A stretch of DNA of 64,000 bases from Dipteronia dyeriana (GCA_032871835.1 CM065296.1:8690001-8754000); one strand, 5' to 3'; shown: positions 23,616 to 35,310, counted from the first letter of the stretch. The notes: generated from the sequence alone by a model not told the origin. Translations and numbers: made by a program.

Positions 23616-23888
23616 CTAATTATCTGAATTAGTATAATCATCCCACAAATGATCTATTAATGCATTTCGGAGTGCAATGTGAGCGTCTTTATCCCTGATT
23701 CCTCTATGTCGAGCTAGTAATTGTTGAAATCGGGTATTTTCATCTAACACCATCTCAACTTCTGGAGTTGGTGTTTCCATATGATCCTCAATTGATGCAA
23801 TTACATCACGCTCATCCGCGATTATCATGTTGTGCATAATAATGCACGTAGTCATTATATCATGTAAAATATGTTTATGCCAAAAACA
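23616..23888 (-). pseudogene. Harbinger (HARBI1-like) transposase C-terminal fragment
   Basis: About 90 residues match the C-terminal end of plant PIF/Harbinger nucleases (DDE superfamily): HKHILHDIMTTCIIMHNMII, ERDVIASIEDHMETPTPEVE, then RFQQLLARHR and ALRNALIDHLWDDYTNSDN before the stop at 23616. The catalytic DDE region lies further N-terminal and is missing. The reading frame continues to 23993, but that part is unrelated sequence fused in. Pieces of this fragment recur in rearranged form at 24618-24923. Confidence 0.8.
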
Positions 23889-24617
23889 TGAATATGTTTC
23901 AAAGACTTCAATACAATATGTAGCAAATATAAGTGGGTACCACATGTTTATTAGTCTTGAGATAAATAAATATGGGGTAAGAGGTGAGTTCATTTAATCC
24001 CATAAATATGAGACTAATTTTATTTTTAGGATTACTAATCTCATGTCCAAAACAACACCAAACACCGAATTGAGACTAAAATTGTCCAATCCAAATCCAA
24101 ATCCAATCCGGTGTGCCAAACAGGTGTTAGAGTGGTTCTCAAATATCAAACTTGTTTTCTCCGATATTGTTGCTGCCCTTTCTAATAAAGAAAAAAGAAA
24201 AAAAAAAGAAAAAAAAAACTATTTAGTAAATACGAATGAAATATTAAAAAAAAATACAAATATTACTGTATACCCTGACTTCACATGCGGTGTTTGATTC
24301 GGACACTACAAATCTATTAATTAAAAAAACTGAAAAGACACGTGCCAATAAAGTAGAGAAGAGTTGGGATTTTTTCGTAAACGAGCGAGCACAGATATGT
24401 CAACACTGCGACGTTTAGTTGGCAAACCACAAGTTAATAAAGCAACTAAGCAAGACAGACGATCCAACCTTTTAACCAAACAAATTTTACATATTACACA
24501 ATACACACTCTTTCCCTCACATTTAAACCTCTTCCTCTCTCTATCTAAAATCGTTCTACTTTCGAAAACCCAAAAAAGCACTTCGGAGTGCAATTATCTG
24601 AATTATCTGAATTAGTA

Positions 24618-24923
24618 TCCGATTTCAACAATTCCTAGCTCGACATAGAGGAATCAGGGATAAACACTCTCACATTGCACTCCGAAATGCGTTAATAGAT
24701 CATTTGTGGGATGATTATACTAATTCAGATAATTAGATGATGATCAATATGTACTTTTATTTTTATGTGGTATTTTCATCTAACACCATTTCAACTTCTG
24801 GAGTTGGTGTTTCCATATGATCCTCAATTGATGCAATTACATCACGCTCATCCGCGATTATCATGTTGTGCATAATAATGCACGTAGTCATTATATCATG
24901 TAAAATATGTTTATGCCAAAAAC
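24618..24923. mobile_element. Rearranged second copy of the Harbinger fragment
   Basis: The segment 24618-24766 is an inverted copy of about 23588-23735. It is joined directly to 24769-24923, a direct copy of about 23733-23888. The two halves of one original sequence therefore sit back to back in opposite orientation about 1 kb from the source. Similarity is high, with scattered substitutions (for example AATTCCTAGC for AATTACTAGC). Confidence 0.8.
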
Positions 24924-25060
24924 GCATAATAATGCACGCATCTGTGAAGTGCCACGATATTCAGCTTTGTAATGTTACAGGACGAGAATACGTGCGTAAT
25001 CCCACATCAAATGATTTTGCAACGACTATCAAACGTAATATTTGAGGTAGTACCAATTAC

Positions 25061-25346
25061 CTTGGATCGTTTCCAGATAGGGATAGAGATACCCACCCAG
25101 TAGGTTTGACAAGCTCCATGGTTTTTACCTCCTGAAACCAATTGCAAAGTAAGAATCTTTGTTAAAGATATTTTGACAGAAAATCAAAAGGAAATGCTAA
25201 AAACAGTTGCTTCTTACTTCTTAGTAAGATTTAACATTTTATTTAATAAACTGAAACTCTATCAGCCTTATTCAATCAAATGAATAAAATTTTGTTATGA
25301 AATGGACAAGTGGTGCCCTACTAGGCTGAGTAGTATTAATGCAAAA

Positions 25347-25416
<70 letters not shown>

Positions 25417-26034
25417 TTTGATTCATTACATTACACATCAATGCAAGTGATTTACATTTACTACTGGTACTAAAAACTTCAAAAATTGAAGAAAAAAATG
25501 ATACCTTGAGGTTGTGGAAACCATCACCAGCTCGAATTGAAATCTTACTAGGCGTATAGCTTTCATCGAGCTTAAAATCCACATAAAGTACTACTAACTA
25601 CAAAATCAGACCATTCCCAGAATTCATCATCAGCTCTAAAATCAAATAAAAAGATTTAAAATTTAAATAAATAAACGAAAAATACCCGATACATACTTGC
25701 AACTTGACTTTCTTCTGGAACTGAATATTAATCAAATGTGGCTGCGCACCGTCTGATCTAAAACCCAGTACAATCATAATAACAATAATAAATCAATTAA
25801 TATCTTTTTAAACAGACAAAATAATAATAATTAGAGATAGAATGAGAAGCTATACTGCCAATAGGTGTCGGTATTATCGTCACGAAGAGTAGAGACACCA
25901 TTGCCTAGCTTGCAAGAGCTGACACTCCAAGCAACTTTTTTGCTCATTTCTCTGAGGTCGTCATCTACTATCAAGTGTTGTTTTCCTCCTTTGATCTTCC
26001 ATTCTTCTTTTTATTCTGATGACTCTGTTGCCAT
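25061..26034 (-). pseudogene. APC10: APC10/DOC1 gene fragment (exons 1-4 only)
   Basis: Four exons with GT-AG borders give clear matches to plant APC10, the DOC-domain substrate-recognition subunit of the anaphase-promoting complex. Exon 1 (26034-25856): [20 protein letters not shown] and DDNTDTYWQ. Exon 2 (25757-25697): [20 protein letters not shown]. Exon 3 (25597-25505): [20 protein letters not shown] and AGDGFHNLK. Exon 4 (25131-25061): [19 protein letters not shown]. The normal start (MATESSE) is followed at once by an in-frame TAA in exon 1. The next part of the protein (from ETFVNTFMLQ in the family) is not found within several kb; Harbinger debris lies there instead. Intron 3 holds an (AT)n microsatellite. 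It is most likely a truncated gene copy, unless exon 5 lies beyond a very long intron. Confidence 0.85.
25350..25412. repeat. (AT)n microsatellite in APC10 intron
   Basis: About 31 uninterrupted AT units between the third and fourth APC10 exons. Confidence 0.95.
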
Positions 26035-26229
26035 GCCCTTTTGCTTCTTTTCTGGGTTACTGATGAATCTGATCAGAAAATCCCAGTTTGAATTTCAACA
26101 AGCACACAGAAACCCTAACTTGAAATTTTTGTTTAGAAAAAAAAAACATTTCAAGAAAACAAAAATTTCAAGTTGGACTCATCGAGCGAAGAAATTTAAG
26201 CTCAAACCCATCTGGACGAGAATACATTG

Positions 26230-26700
26230 GAGGTTTTTTTAGGCTGATGACCCGTTGGGTTTTCGGGTAAACTGGCCCGGTAAGACTCTGTTAACATGAC
26301 ATGATCAGTTTGCTGATGTGGTGAAATACGTGAGCATGACTCAGTAACGTAAGCAGGCACATCGACAAAAACTTCTGACGTGCCCAGTAATGTTGGCAAG
26401 ATTCTGATGACTTGTTAACAATATCTATTAACATGATAGGATTAGTTGGCTGATATGACGAAACACTTGAGAATGATCGGATAATAAAGGCCATCACATC
26501 AGCTAGTAATGCTGATATGTCCACTCAAATTGACTTTTATAAATAACGTCAATAGAAATAGAGATTTTTTGGTGCATTCGATGCACCATGCATCTTCCAC
26601 CCTGATGTGCCACATCAGTATGGAAGATGCAGTGTGCATAAGGATGCACCCAAGTTTTAGGCCAATAGAGGAGTTTTATTCAGTTGGTTCTTCGAAATTT
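26230..26700. repeat. Tandem duplication and hairpin MITE between APC10 and LRX
   Basis: Two diverged units of about 120 bp start near 26289 (GTTAACATGACATGATCAG) and 26427 (ATTAACATGATAGGATTAG). At 26563-26662 a hairpin has arms TGCACCATGCATCTTCCA and TGGAAGATGCAGTGTGCA, closed by a loop containing TGATGTGCCACATCA. The outer TTGGTGCATTCGATGCACC motif relates it to hairpins at 16080 and 33855. Confidence 0.55.
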
Positions 26701-27334
26701 TCTCTCTTCTTAGAAGCGATGATGATCTTGACTTCCAACTTCTTCAACACCTGTGCTTCTTTCTGGGTCTCGAGAAGCTAAAAGAGCAGAAGATGATACT
26801 GTTTGGTTGCTGTGAAAGTTCTCGAGAAAATGTTTTGGGCATTTTGTGAAAGAAATTTCATGTAAGTCGGTGAGGCATTTTTCATATTACATGTTATATA
26901 TATGTTCAGGGCTCTGTCTTCAATTGGTTTTATGTATATGATCACAGTAAACAAGTAAGATAAAATTCAAAGAACAATCAAGACATTATCTCATGGAGAG
27001 TCTATAAAAATTGAAGTAAAAAAGATTCATCCGCAGAAATGCCACCATTAATCATCACAAAATCAGCAATATTAGCTAACAGATCTCTCAGTTTCTGTAA
27101 TTACATTTCCTGCTACCTACAACAATTTTGCTATATTAATTTCCCACTCTAATCTTCATCGTTTCTCAGTTTGATTTTCACTGGATGCGAAATGGTTGGA
27201 CAATTCAAACCAACACAACTAACTGATCACATTCTCTGAGGTTGATTGCAATGATGAGAAGTTGTTTCATGGCTTTTAAGCTCAGTTAAAGGGGATGTGG
27301 AAGGAGAGGATCTCGCACGAGGATCAACAAATCA

Positions 27335-29197
27335 TCAATAAGTCAGTGGTGTTGGTGGTGGTGGAGAGGGATATGGTACTCCATTTACTGGTTGCAGGTG
27401 ATCATCATATACTGGAGCTTGTGGTGATGGTGGTGGCAGTGGCGGCTGCTCCTCGCATGGTGGCGGCGGCGGTGGCGGTGGTGGTTCCAGACATGGCGGG
27501 GGAGATGGCGGTAGTGGTGGTTCCTGACATGGTGGGACAGGTGGCGGTGGTTGCTCCTTACATGGTGGTGGTGGTGGAGGAGAGTAAACAGGTGGTGGTG
27601 GAGGAGGAGAGTAAACAGGTGGTGGAGGTGGTTGTTGTGGCGGCGGAGGAGAATTTGGAGGCGGAGGCGGTGAACTCGGGGGCGGAGGAGGTGGTGAAAA
27701 AACTGGTGGCAGTGGAGAATTAGGCGGAGGAGGAGGAGGCGGTGGTGAAAAAACTGGTGGCGGTGGAGAATTGGCTTGAGGTGGTGGTGGCGGCGGAGTG
27801 TGAACACAATTTGCTGGGGGCGGCGGAGGCGGCCGTGAACAAGGTGGCGGCATTGGTGGTGGGAGTGATGGCATTGGAGCAGGCGATGGTGTCATCGTCG
27901 GCGGAGGAGGAGGAGGTGAGTAAAGCTTTGGAGGCGGAGGAGAAGGCAGAGAAGGAACGACAGGTGGAGGAGTATCACATTTAAAAGCTTTACAATCAAC
28001 AGGTCTAGACAAAAACATCTTACATTGCAATGTCGATCTCTGTTTCTTCTTACCTCTCAAACAATTCCTCGTATCATCGAACTCTTCCAACTCCAAACAA
28101 ACCTTTGGCTCTCCAATGAAAAAATTATATTCAAAACTAAACTTTGTCAGATTCGGTAACTTCGTACACACTCTCTCAGGAATCGTACCTGAAAACATGT
28201 TATGCGCCACATTCAATTTCTCCAAACCGACCATTTCTCCGACATTTTCAGGTAACTCACCCATCATTTTATTGTAACCGATATCAAAAACCGTCAGGTT
28301 TTTCAACAAAACAATGTCTCTTGGAAGACAGGATCTCAATCCGTTGTTTGTCAGGATGAATTCGTTTAAAGTTTCAGACATGTTGCTTAAACTCTTTGGA
28401 AAACACCCATGAAACTTGTTGTTCGCAAGAACAATTACAGAAACTGGAGAGTTCCCGAAATTTTCAGGCAATTCGAAAGCAAACCTGTTATGGTTTATAA
28501 AAATGGCGTCGAGTTGTTTATCGAACAATGCTTTTGGGACCTTACCTTCGAATTCGTTGAAGCGAAGATCGAGGAATTTAAGGTTTGGTAAATCAAGAAC
28601 AACATATGGAAACTTTCCTGCAAATCTGTTGTTGCTTAAATCAAGCTCGAAGAGAATTTTGAATCTGTTGAAACTTCTAGGGACAGTGCCGCAAAATCGG
28701 TTGGAGTTTACATGAAACAATGCGATGTCTGAGAGGAGTCCAAGCTCTTCAGGGAGGTAACCGGCGATGTCGCCGTGGTTGAGATCGATGCCAGCAACGG
28801 TCTGGATTGATGGGCCGTTGAGAGATGGAGCGCAGAACACTCCGGTGTAGTTGCATACATTGGATCCGACCCAGTTGGATGTTACATTGAGAGGATCCGA
28901 AATTATAGCTTGTTTCCAAGCTTGGAGAGCCACGTAGGCGCTTTCGAGTCTTGAGTTTTGGAAAGTGAGCGATGGTGGGATTATCACGAACTTTCTTGAT
29001 GTGAAAAACCGGTCTCTGTAGTATAAAAGCTGTCTCTGTTTGATCTCTGCTGCTTGTGAGCCGTCATTGTCGAGACTTGTTGCATGATGGTGGTTCGAGA
29101 CAGAGATCAGTTTTTGGGGACTGACAATGGAAATGAAAAGAGACAGAGTCGTGATGATGAGTGGGAGGAGAGTGTGAGTACTGTTTTTCTTCATCAC
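27335..29197 (-). CDS. LRX: Leucine-rich repeat extensin (LRX) protein
   Basis: A single-exon gene for a 620-residue cell-wall protein. Residues 1-28 are a signal peptide (LLPLIITTLSLFISIVSP core). The N-terminal LRR cap covers about 80-125, with LQAWKQAI and SNVCNYTGVFC. About ten LRRs follow (135-365, for example LFELDLSNNRFAGKFP and LTVFDIGYNKMMGELP). A Cys-rich hinge lies at 366-407. An extensin-like tail runs from 408 to 620, with SPPPPPP and VYSPPPPPP repeats. The C-terminal end, GVPYPSPPPPTPL, resembles the conserved end of vegetative LRX3/4/5-type proteins. LRX proteins sit in the wall and, with RALF peptides and FERONIA-type receptors, monitor wall growth (family knowledge). The frame is intact, length is normal, and the start is the only ATG before the signal peptide. 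This is the one host gene here likely to be functional. The opposite-strand reading frames over the proline codons are shadows. Confidence 0.95.
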   Translation of the reverse strand: MMKKNSTHTLLPLIITTLSLFISIVSPQKLISVSNHHHATSLDNDGSQAAEIKQRQLLYYRDRFFTSRKFVIIPPSLTFQNSRLESAYVALQAWKQAIISDPLNVTSNWVGSNVCNYTGVFCAPSLNGPSIQTVAGIDLNHGDIAGYLPEELGLLSDIALFHVNSNRFCGTVPRSFNRFKILFELDLSNNRFAGKFPYVVLDLPNLKFLDLRFNEFEGKVPKALFDKQLDAIFINHNRFAFELPENFGNSPVSVIVLANNKFHGCFPKSLSNMSETLNEFILTNNGLRSCLPRDIVLLKNLTVFDIGYNKMMGELPENVGEMVGLEKLNVAHNMFSGTIPERVCTKLPNLTKFSFEYNFFIGEPKVCLELEEFDDTRNCLRGKKKQRSTLQCKMFLSRPVDCKAFKCDTPPPVVPSLPSPPPPKLYSPPPPPPTMTPSPAPMPSLPPPMPPPCSRPPPPPPANCVHTPPPPPPQANSPPPPVFSPPPPPPPPNSPLPPVFSPPPPPPSSPPPPPNSPPPPQQPPPPPVYSPPPPPPVYSPPPPPPCKEQPPPPVPPCQEPPLPPSPPPCLEPPPPPPPPPCEEQPPLPPPSPQAPVYDDHLQPVNGVPYPSPPPPTPLTY

Positions 29198-31440
29198 AAT
29201 TCACACACCACCACCAGTGAACATCTATGGTTTGGAATTCTGTTCTTTTACTGTTTTGTTTGTTTGTTTTTTTTTTTTTGGGTGTTGTTTTAGATCTGTT
29301 GAGAGTGGTGAAACTGGCGGAGGAGGAGTTTTTGGAGGAGAGGTGGGAGAAATGTGAGAAAATTTAATAGTGGTGTAGCGAAAAATAACACTATGAGACC
29401 TTTGATGTTGTCGTTTAGGGTTTTAAAGTTTAAACTACTCATACAGCAACTCGGCTTTATTTTCTGGTCAAGAAAAGCTTGGCTACGTTTGGTGTATTAT
29501 ATCGTGTTATGTGGTATGTATTTTTCGTATCACATAAATATGATTTGAATGAATTATATATATACTCTTAGTTGATAGTTTAAAGTTTGAATAAATGACT
29601 TACAAATTAACAACTTAAATTCTATCGACAGTAAAAGTTTTTCATAACCTATTCTTTATAATCTTAGGGTAAAAAAAATCAATAAATTAGACTTAGTCCA
29701 ATTATATAAACTTTTCGTTAAAAGGTTTTTAACTTTCAACACAGAAGAAATTATCCACAAAATAAGGATTCTAAAATATTATAAATGCCTATCGAGTTAA
29801 TTATCTTGTTGAATTTGTAACATTTTTGTTTTGTACAATTTCAATTTGTTTAAAGATAAAAGAAAGACAAAATAAATTTGAGAGATTGAGAGGCTGGTAT
29901 TTATCGGTGGGTGGCAGTGTTTGACGGAGGTGGTGTGTGCATATATGGACTGAAGACAGCGTCTATTCCGGACAGTTGCCGCTTCTAACTCTTCTCATCA
30001 ACCAACTTTATTTTCAAAGTTTCTACACTAAAAAGCCTGTGAGAATTTATCAACTGCTTTTGTGTCCAAGCTTGTTAAAGTTTTAAATCTCAATAGTTTT
30101 AGTACATGTATCATGAATGTACGAGGCTAAAAATATATATTATCCTTCGTTGCACATTTGCATTTAGATATTTTACTGTTAGTTGGGGTTTGAAAAATGA
30201 GGATGCGGTTCGAATATATAACTACAAATAATGTAAATATGAATGGTATACACTTGATCGGTTGCATGTGGATATTTTAAATTCAAATATTTCATAAAAT
30301 TTGGATGTGAAACTAAAGAGTGATTCGTGACAATTCTTAATGATATTTTTAAGAATGAATATTAGCAGGAGTTGGGGTGATAAGCACACAGATATCTTTA
30401 GAAGTTTAGAACCCAATCATATATAATTTGTTTGTACGTGTAAGTAATCAATACATATATAATTGATGTGACGTGTTAATTAATCACTCATATGGATTAC
30501 ATTTCATAATAAAGAAAATGATATTCATTTTAATAAAACCGTCGGTTATAAGGTAGAGCTCTTCAAATGTTCAATTCCACATTTTTTATCTTGACATACA
30601 TGATCATTTTAGAATTTACTTCTCAACTCGGCTTTCAAGTTTCAACAATACAATAAGACACCACATCACCTCCCTAGATTAGTCAAAATCCTAAACATAT
30701 TTAATTCCTTAATAAGAATCAAAATAATAAAAACTATAGGAAGCATTAATGATTAATCTTTACATAGTTTACTAGACACATGATTATTTGATTCAATATA
30801 TCATCATTTCCACCATTTCACATTTATATTATAGAACTATGAACCCTCAAAATTTTAAATTAATTAGAATAGTTACTTAAAAAAAAACATTACAGTCACC
30901 AAGTACACGTGTAAATGCCAAAAAAATTGTGCTACTAATTATTATTATTATTATTAGTTTCTTTAAACAATAACAAAAGTGGCTTCGTGAAACTACGATC
31001 AGTTTGATTTTTTCACTTAACATTTAATGTGTATTATGAAGTTGTGTTGTTTGATTTTTCAAGTGATAAAATCACCGAATAAACTCTTAAAATCACTAGT
31101 TATGAAAAATAAAAGAAATTCATTTTTCACATAACAGCAAATCAACTGAATATATATATTAATTTGTAACATCCAAATTTATCCTCACAAATCTTATCTA
31201 ATTTCCTGTTTACACCCTTAACCATATTAATAAATTTTTTCTTCTCACTATTTAAATAATTTTAGCAGTCATAAAACCTAGTTTTTCAAAACTCTAAAAT
31301 CTCCATTTGAATCCATTTTTTTTTAATTGTATTTAAACCTATTTTGACTTCTATTTATATTTCGGTAAGAACTTTTTTTTTCTTCATAATTTGATTAGTT
31401 TTTGTTGACGTCGATTTCTCGATGGGTGAGAAAGTCAATA
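29198..31440. other. LRX upstream region and AT-rich intergenic DNA
   Basis: This holds the LRX promoter side. A minus-strand TATA-like stretch (GAGTATATATATAATTC) lies about 350 bp upstream of the LRX ATG. No other gene is recognised. TTATTATTATTATTA occurs near 30940. Confidence 0.4.
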
Positions 31441-31442
31441 AT

Positions 31443-32240
31443 GTTGGATTTCGTTATGACCTGTCAAAAAAAAGAGAGAATGTAATGTGAGTAATAGCGA
31501 CACGAGTTTACGTGGTAAAACTCCGGTGATCGGAGAAACGTCAACGGGTGGCTGAATGCACAACCAAGCCAAATCCACTATTTAATGAAGAATTACACCA
31601 CTCAATCTATTTTGTCTCTCTCTTGTAGTGGTTTTTCCTGTATATATGTTCTCACTCCCCTAATAGTGGGATCGGGGATCTATTTATACATGCATAGAAC
31701 CCTAATCCTTGTTGTACAAGTAAAATAAATTGTATTTTAATCAATGATGATTGCTTATTGAAGTCGTCTTCTCTTTTTTCCTATTTCGGAGATCGTGTGG
31801 AGATCGAATGGGACTCTGGTGGTATAGCATGTTTAGGACTTGTTTCCTTATAGAAGTGCAGTTTTCTCGAAGAAGTAGAGTTGTTGTCTGATTTGGAATC
31901 TGCTTCCTGTTTGGTGTTTCATTCTTCTAGAAATTCTTTTTGATACAGATGTCTTGCGTATTGGAACACGATTCTTGGTTCACCCGTGTGAGTCGTGTGC
32001 TGGATTTCTTTATTCGGGTTTCCCGTATTGTCCCGAGTATAATGTAATGTGCTAAGTACTCTGTCCCGAGTAGGGCACAACGTGCCATATATTCGCATTC
32101 AGACTTACTCGGGTTCTTATTCCTTTGTGATATCTTGAAGGGTACTTTCTAGATGCCAACTTGAATTCCCATCTGACAATCTTCTAAGGGATCGTCCTAC
32201 CTATCAGTGATGTGTACGTTCGACAAAATATACATATAAC
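31443..32240. mobile_element. Possible solo LTR
   Basis: A 0.8-kb block richer in GC than its surroundings. It begins TGTTGGATTTCG and ends ATATAACA, giving a short TGTTRKAT-type inverted end. It contains TATA-like words (ATCTATTTATACATGC near 31679) and no reading frame. No matching target duplication is visible, so the call is weak. Confidence 0.35.
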
Positions 32241-32259
32241 AGTTTTATATTATGTGATT

Positions 32260-33060
32260 TGAGAAAATTAACACTTTAAAAAAAAAACCAATTTTACCAT
32301 AAACTAAATGCATTTTATATTTGTTGCAGGCACCACGATATAATATTTATATTTTAAAAAAAAAAACCAATATTTCCATCTCCACTTAAAAGAAGGAACC
32401 TATAATTTCCGGATACATCTGATGTGGTTATTTTGTGTATTTTAATGAGAAAAAAAAGACTTAGATAGTCTTTATTCCGTGGATAACATTGAAATTGAAT
32501 GTTTTTTAATATCATTAATCTTTCCTTCTCCACTTAATTTTATTACAGACTAATAATACCAAACACCAATAACATAAACCGATTGTTTTTTTTTTTAAAA
32601 AAAAAATAATAACAAATGTGGATTTTTTGTTATATGCTTTAAAATAAATAAAAAAACATAGAATTTTTTTAGTACCATCTAATATATGGCCTTTATTCGG
32701 TGGATAAACATTAAATTGATTTTATTTACTATCATTAATTTATCCACCCTACTGTCTGTTACTGGTTCACTACAAAGTACAAACTTATAATGTCAAGCAT
32801 TAATAGCACCATTTTTTTATTTTATTTTTTTGGAAACAATAACAAATGTGAATTTTTTATCATATCTTTTAAAATATAATATCTATAATTTTCCAATACC
32901 ATCTAACGGGTTGTTTTCTTTTTTTTTTAATTATTCTGATGAGAATAATAAGACTCAAAGGTGGTCTTTATTCAATGAATAAACATTAAATTGATTTTAT
33001 TTAATATTATTAATTTATCCACCCTACTGTCATGTCAATCACAAATAGCAATATAGCATT
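32260..33060. repeat. Host tandem-repeat array, segment 1
   Basis: At least three diverged units of a 220-270-bp repeat are present, each with this order: AATGAGAAAAATAAGACTC, TCTTTATTC(A/G)GTGGATAA, AACATTAAATTGATTTTATT, ATTTATCCACC, AACAATAACAAATGTGG, and TAATTTTCTGATACCATCT. The TCTTTATTC motif falls at about 32469, 32690 and 32959. The same repeat reappears at 33905-34185, 40430-42000, 53570-54830 and 55430-55769. Confidence 0.8.
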
Positions 33061-33904
33061 AATTGTTCTTAACTTTTTTCTTTTTCATCTTTTCTCTTCT
33101 CTCTCCGTCCTCACATTCCACACCGCTGACATTGTTGTGTTCTCCATCGCTTCCTCTACCTAATCGTTCGGTCCTTGCCATCGATCTAAGCAATCTCCAG
33201 AATCTCACTACCTCCAAACCAATTTTTCTTTGGATAGTTTTACCCCTGTCATCAAAGTTTGAGCACATGGATGCATTATTTCTTTTTTGTAGAATTGATG
33301 GGGTTGAGATGTTTGATGATCGAGAGTTTTGGTGAATGAGATTTGTAAAAGGATTCGTATAATGCCCAGAGATGCAGTTTTCCATTCGACTATTTTCCAT
33401 TCATACCTCTGATTTCTTCCTATGCATTAGATACATATGAATACCGAGAGAGCAAACACACAAAATTTAATAACTAAAATTTTATTAATCAACTCAACTT
33501 CCTATCAAATGGTTATAAAGCTCCGGTATATAAAAGTAGGAAAATTACAAGAAAGGAAACAAATAAAAATCACAATTTAAATCTGACTTCAGGTAACTTC
33601 AAACAACAAAGTCTTCACCCAAATCTATGCCGAAAACCAAAGCCACTTCTTAATTAATTTATATTTTTGCTTTAATGGTTTTTTTTTTTCTTTCCGTTTT
33701 ATGGATGAAACTGAAAATAAATAAGAGTTCAATGGAAATCTCAGATCCGTGGAGTTTCAACGTGTTTGTTACCTCTCAGGCTCCCAAGCAACAACGTGTC
33801 AGATTGCCAGGTGTTTAATGTAAGGGAATTTGAGGAAGAGACTTTCTTTGTGATTGAGTGGAACCGATGTACCACAGTTAGATTATAGCGTGGTACATCT
33901 AAGT
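33061..33904. other. Unassigned insertion within the tandem array
   Basis: This non-repeat block separates two segments of the array. The plus strand has a 90-residue frame (33063-33335) with a hydrophobic, Ser/Leu-rich start. I recognise nothing in it. A hairpin related to the 16080 and 26563 repeats lies at about 33855-33912 (GGAACCGATGTACCAC and GTGGTACATCTAAGTTTT). Confidence 0.4.
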
Positions 33905-34185
33905 TTTTCTCATTTTTTTGATGGATAAATATTAAATTGGTTTTACTTAATATCATTAATTTATCCACCTCAATGCCTAGCACAAACCGGTCCCCATCTG
34001 ACTAGTTGTTTTTGCGTATTCTAATGAGAAAAATAAGAGTGAAAAGGTGGTTTTTATTCGATGGAGATGCATTTAATTGATTTTATTTAATATCATTAAT
34101 TTATCCACCCCACTATCTGTTACTATATACTGATAATACCAAACACAAGCAGTATAAACTCGTTTTTTTTAAACAATAACAAATG
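33905..34185. repeat. Host tandem-repeat array, segment 2
   Basis: About one and a half units of the same 220-270-bp repeat. It stops at AACAATAACAAATGTGG (34167-34184), where the LINE poly(A) tail (poly-T on this strand) begins. The unit then continues beyond the LINE at about 40430. Confidence 0.75.
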
Positions 34186-34470
34186 TGGTTTTTTTTTTTT
34201 TTTTAATAAAAAAACAAAAGGACGGGCTACAACGAACCAAAACAAATGGAGCCGCACAAGGCGGCACCTCCTCCATCCAAAAACCATCAGAGTCCAAAGA
34301 CAGACCCAATTTACCTGGACTGTGAGCATCCATATTAGCTTTTCTAGGAACATCAGACTATAAGAGAGAACAGAATCCGAGAAGTTAAGCAATAGTCGAT
34401 TGATGTCTTTAAAAATTAAACCAATCTCTGACAGTATCTCAACATTGCCATTAACAAGACTCACCGCAAC

Positions 34471-34632
34471 TAGAGATGCACATTTTCCCCCGGGATCCTA
34501 ATTCCTCGTGTCCCCGTCCCCGTCCCCATCCCCATTTGGGGATTTTTTTTTGGGAAAAAATAGGGATGGTTATAGGGATAGATATACCTTCCCCCAAAAT
34601 TTCCCATCCCCATTTTTCCCAAAGAGGGAAAT

Positions 34633-34668
<36 letters not shown>

Positions 34669-34738
34669 AGGGTATAGGAAGTGGGGATGGGGATGGGGGG
34701 ACCTATATCCATCCCCATTCCCCAAATGTGCATCCCTA
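34471..34738. mobile_element. hAT MITE with G-rich core
   Basis: The ends TAGAGATGCACATTTT and, inverted, TAGGGATGCACATTTG are flanked by 8-bp target duplications ACCGCAAC (34463-34470) and ACCACAAC (34739-34746), one mismatch. The core has CCCCGTCCCC/GGGGATGGGG words and a 35-G homopolymer. It interrupts the RNase H-like domain of the LINE. No coding capacity. Confidence 0.88.
34633..34667 (+). repeat. 35-base G homopolymer
   Basis: An unbroken run of about 35 G, inside the hAT MITE. It could form G-quadruplexes. Its exact length is unreliable in assemblies. Confidence 0.85.
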
Positions 34739-34971
34739 ACCACAACTTGAGCATCAGATTCAAGAACAAATGGCTAAAGACCTGCATTGCGGGCAAAATT
34801 GAGACCCTTGAGAACCGCCATAGCTTCCGTAGCAAGGGGATCATAACCAGCCGAAATCACTTGGGCACTTGAGGCAATAACACACCCCTTTCAGTCACAA
34901 ATAATAGCTCCAGAGCCAACACGCCGAGAATCCCCACAAATGGATGCATCCGTATTTTTTTTATACACACC

Positions 34972-35300
34972 TGATAAGTTTAATTTGTGAAAGAAGAGGA
35001 GAAGAGCAGAAAGGAATGAAGCAGAGGAGATAATATATATATATATATATATAGTCTGATACAAGTCAACAACTAAAACAATAATTCCAAATAAAAAGGA
35101 AACTAGCTAAAGTGGTGCTGCACATCTGCATAACAAGCAGTGCACAACAACCATAACCTGAAACTAACTTATTGAACCGAACCCACTAATGCTCCACTAA
35201 CTAACGGCTAACAAGATGACTAATTCTTGCCTTGTCTCTCTCTGCATGGAACCACTTGCATAACTGGCATGAGAACCCCTGCACAAATAAGCACATATCA
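34972..35300 (-). repeat. 3' LTR of chromovirus
   Basis: 329 bp. It differs from the 5' LTR mainly by replacement of about 50 bp with an (AT)n run near 35032-35052. Confidence 0.92.
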
Positions 35301-35310
35301 TTCCCCCTAC

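Noticed and set aside
27295..27984. Plus-strand Val/Gly/Glu-rich reading frames opposite the LRX gene
   Set aside because: They are the complement of the proline codons of the extensin tail; no start context, no domain.
31443..32240. Solo LTR as a firm call
   Set aside because: TGTTG...TAACA-type ends and a TATA-like word are present but there is no matching target duplication, so it is listed only at low confidence.
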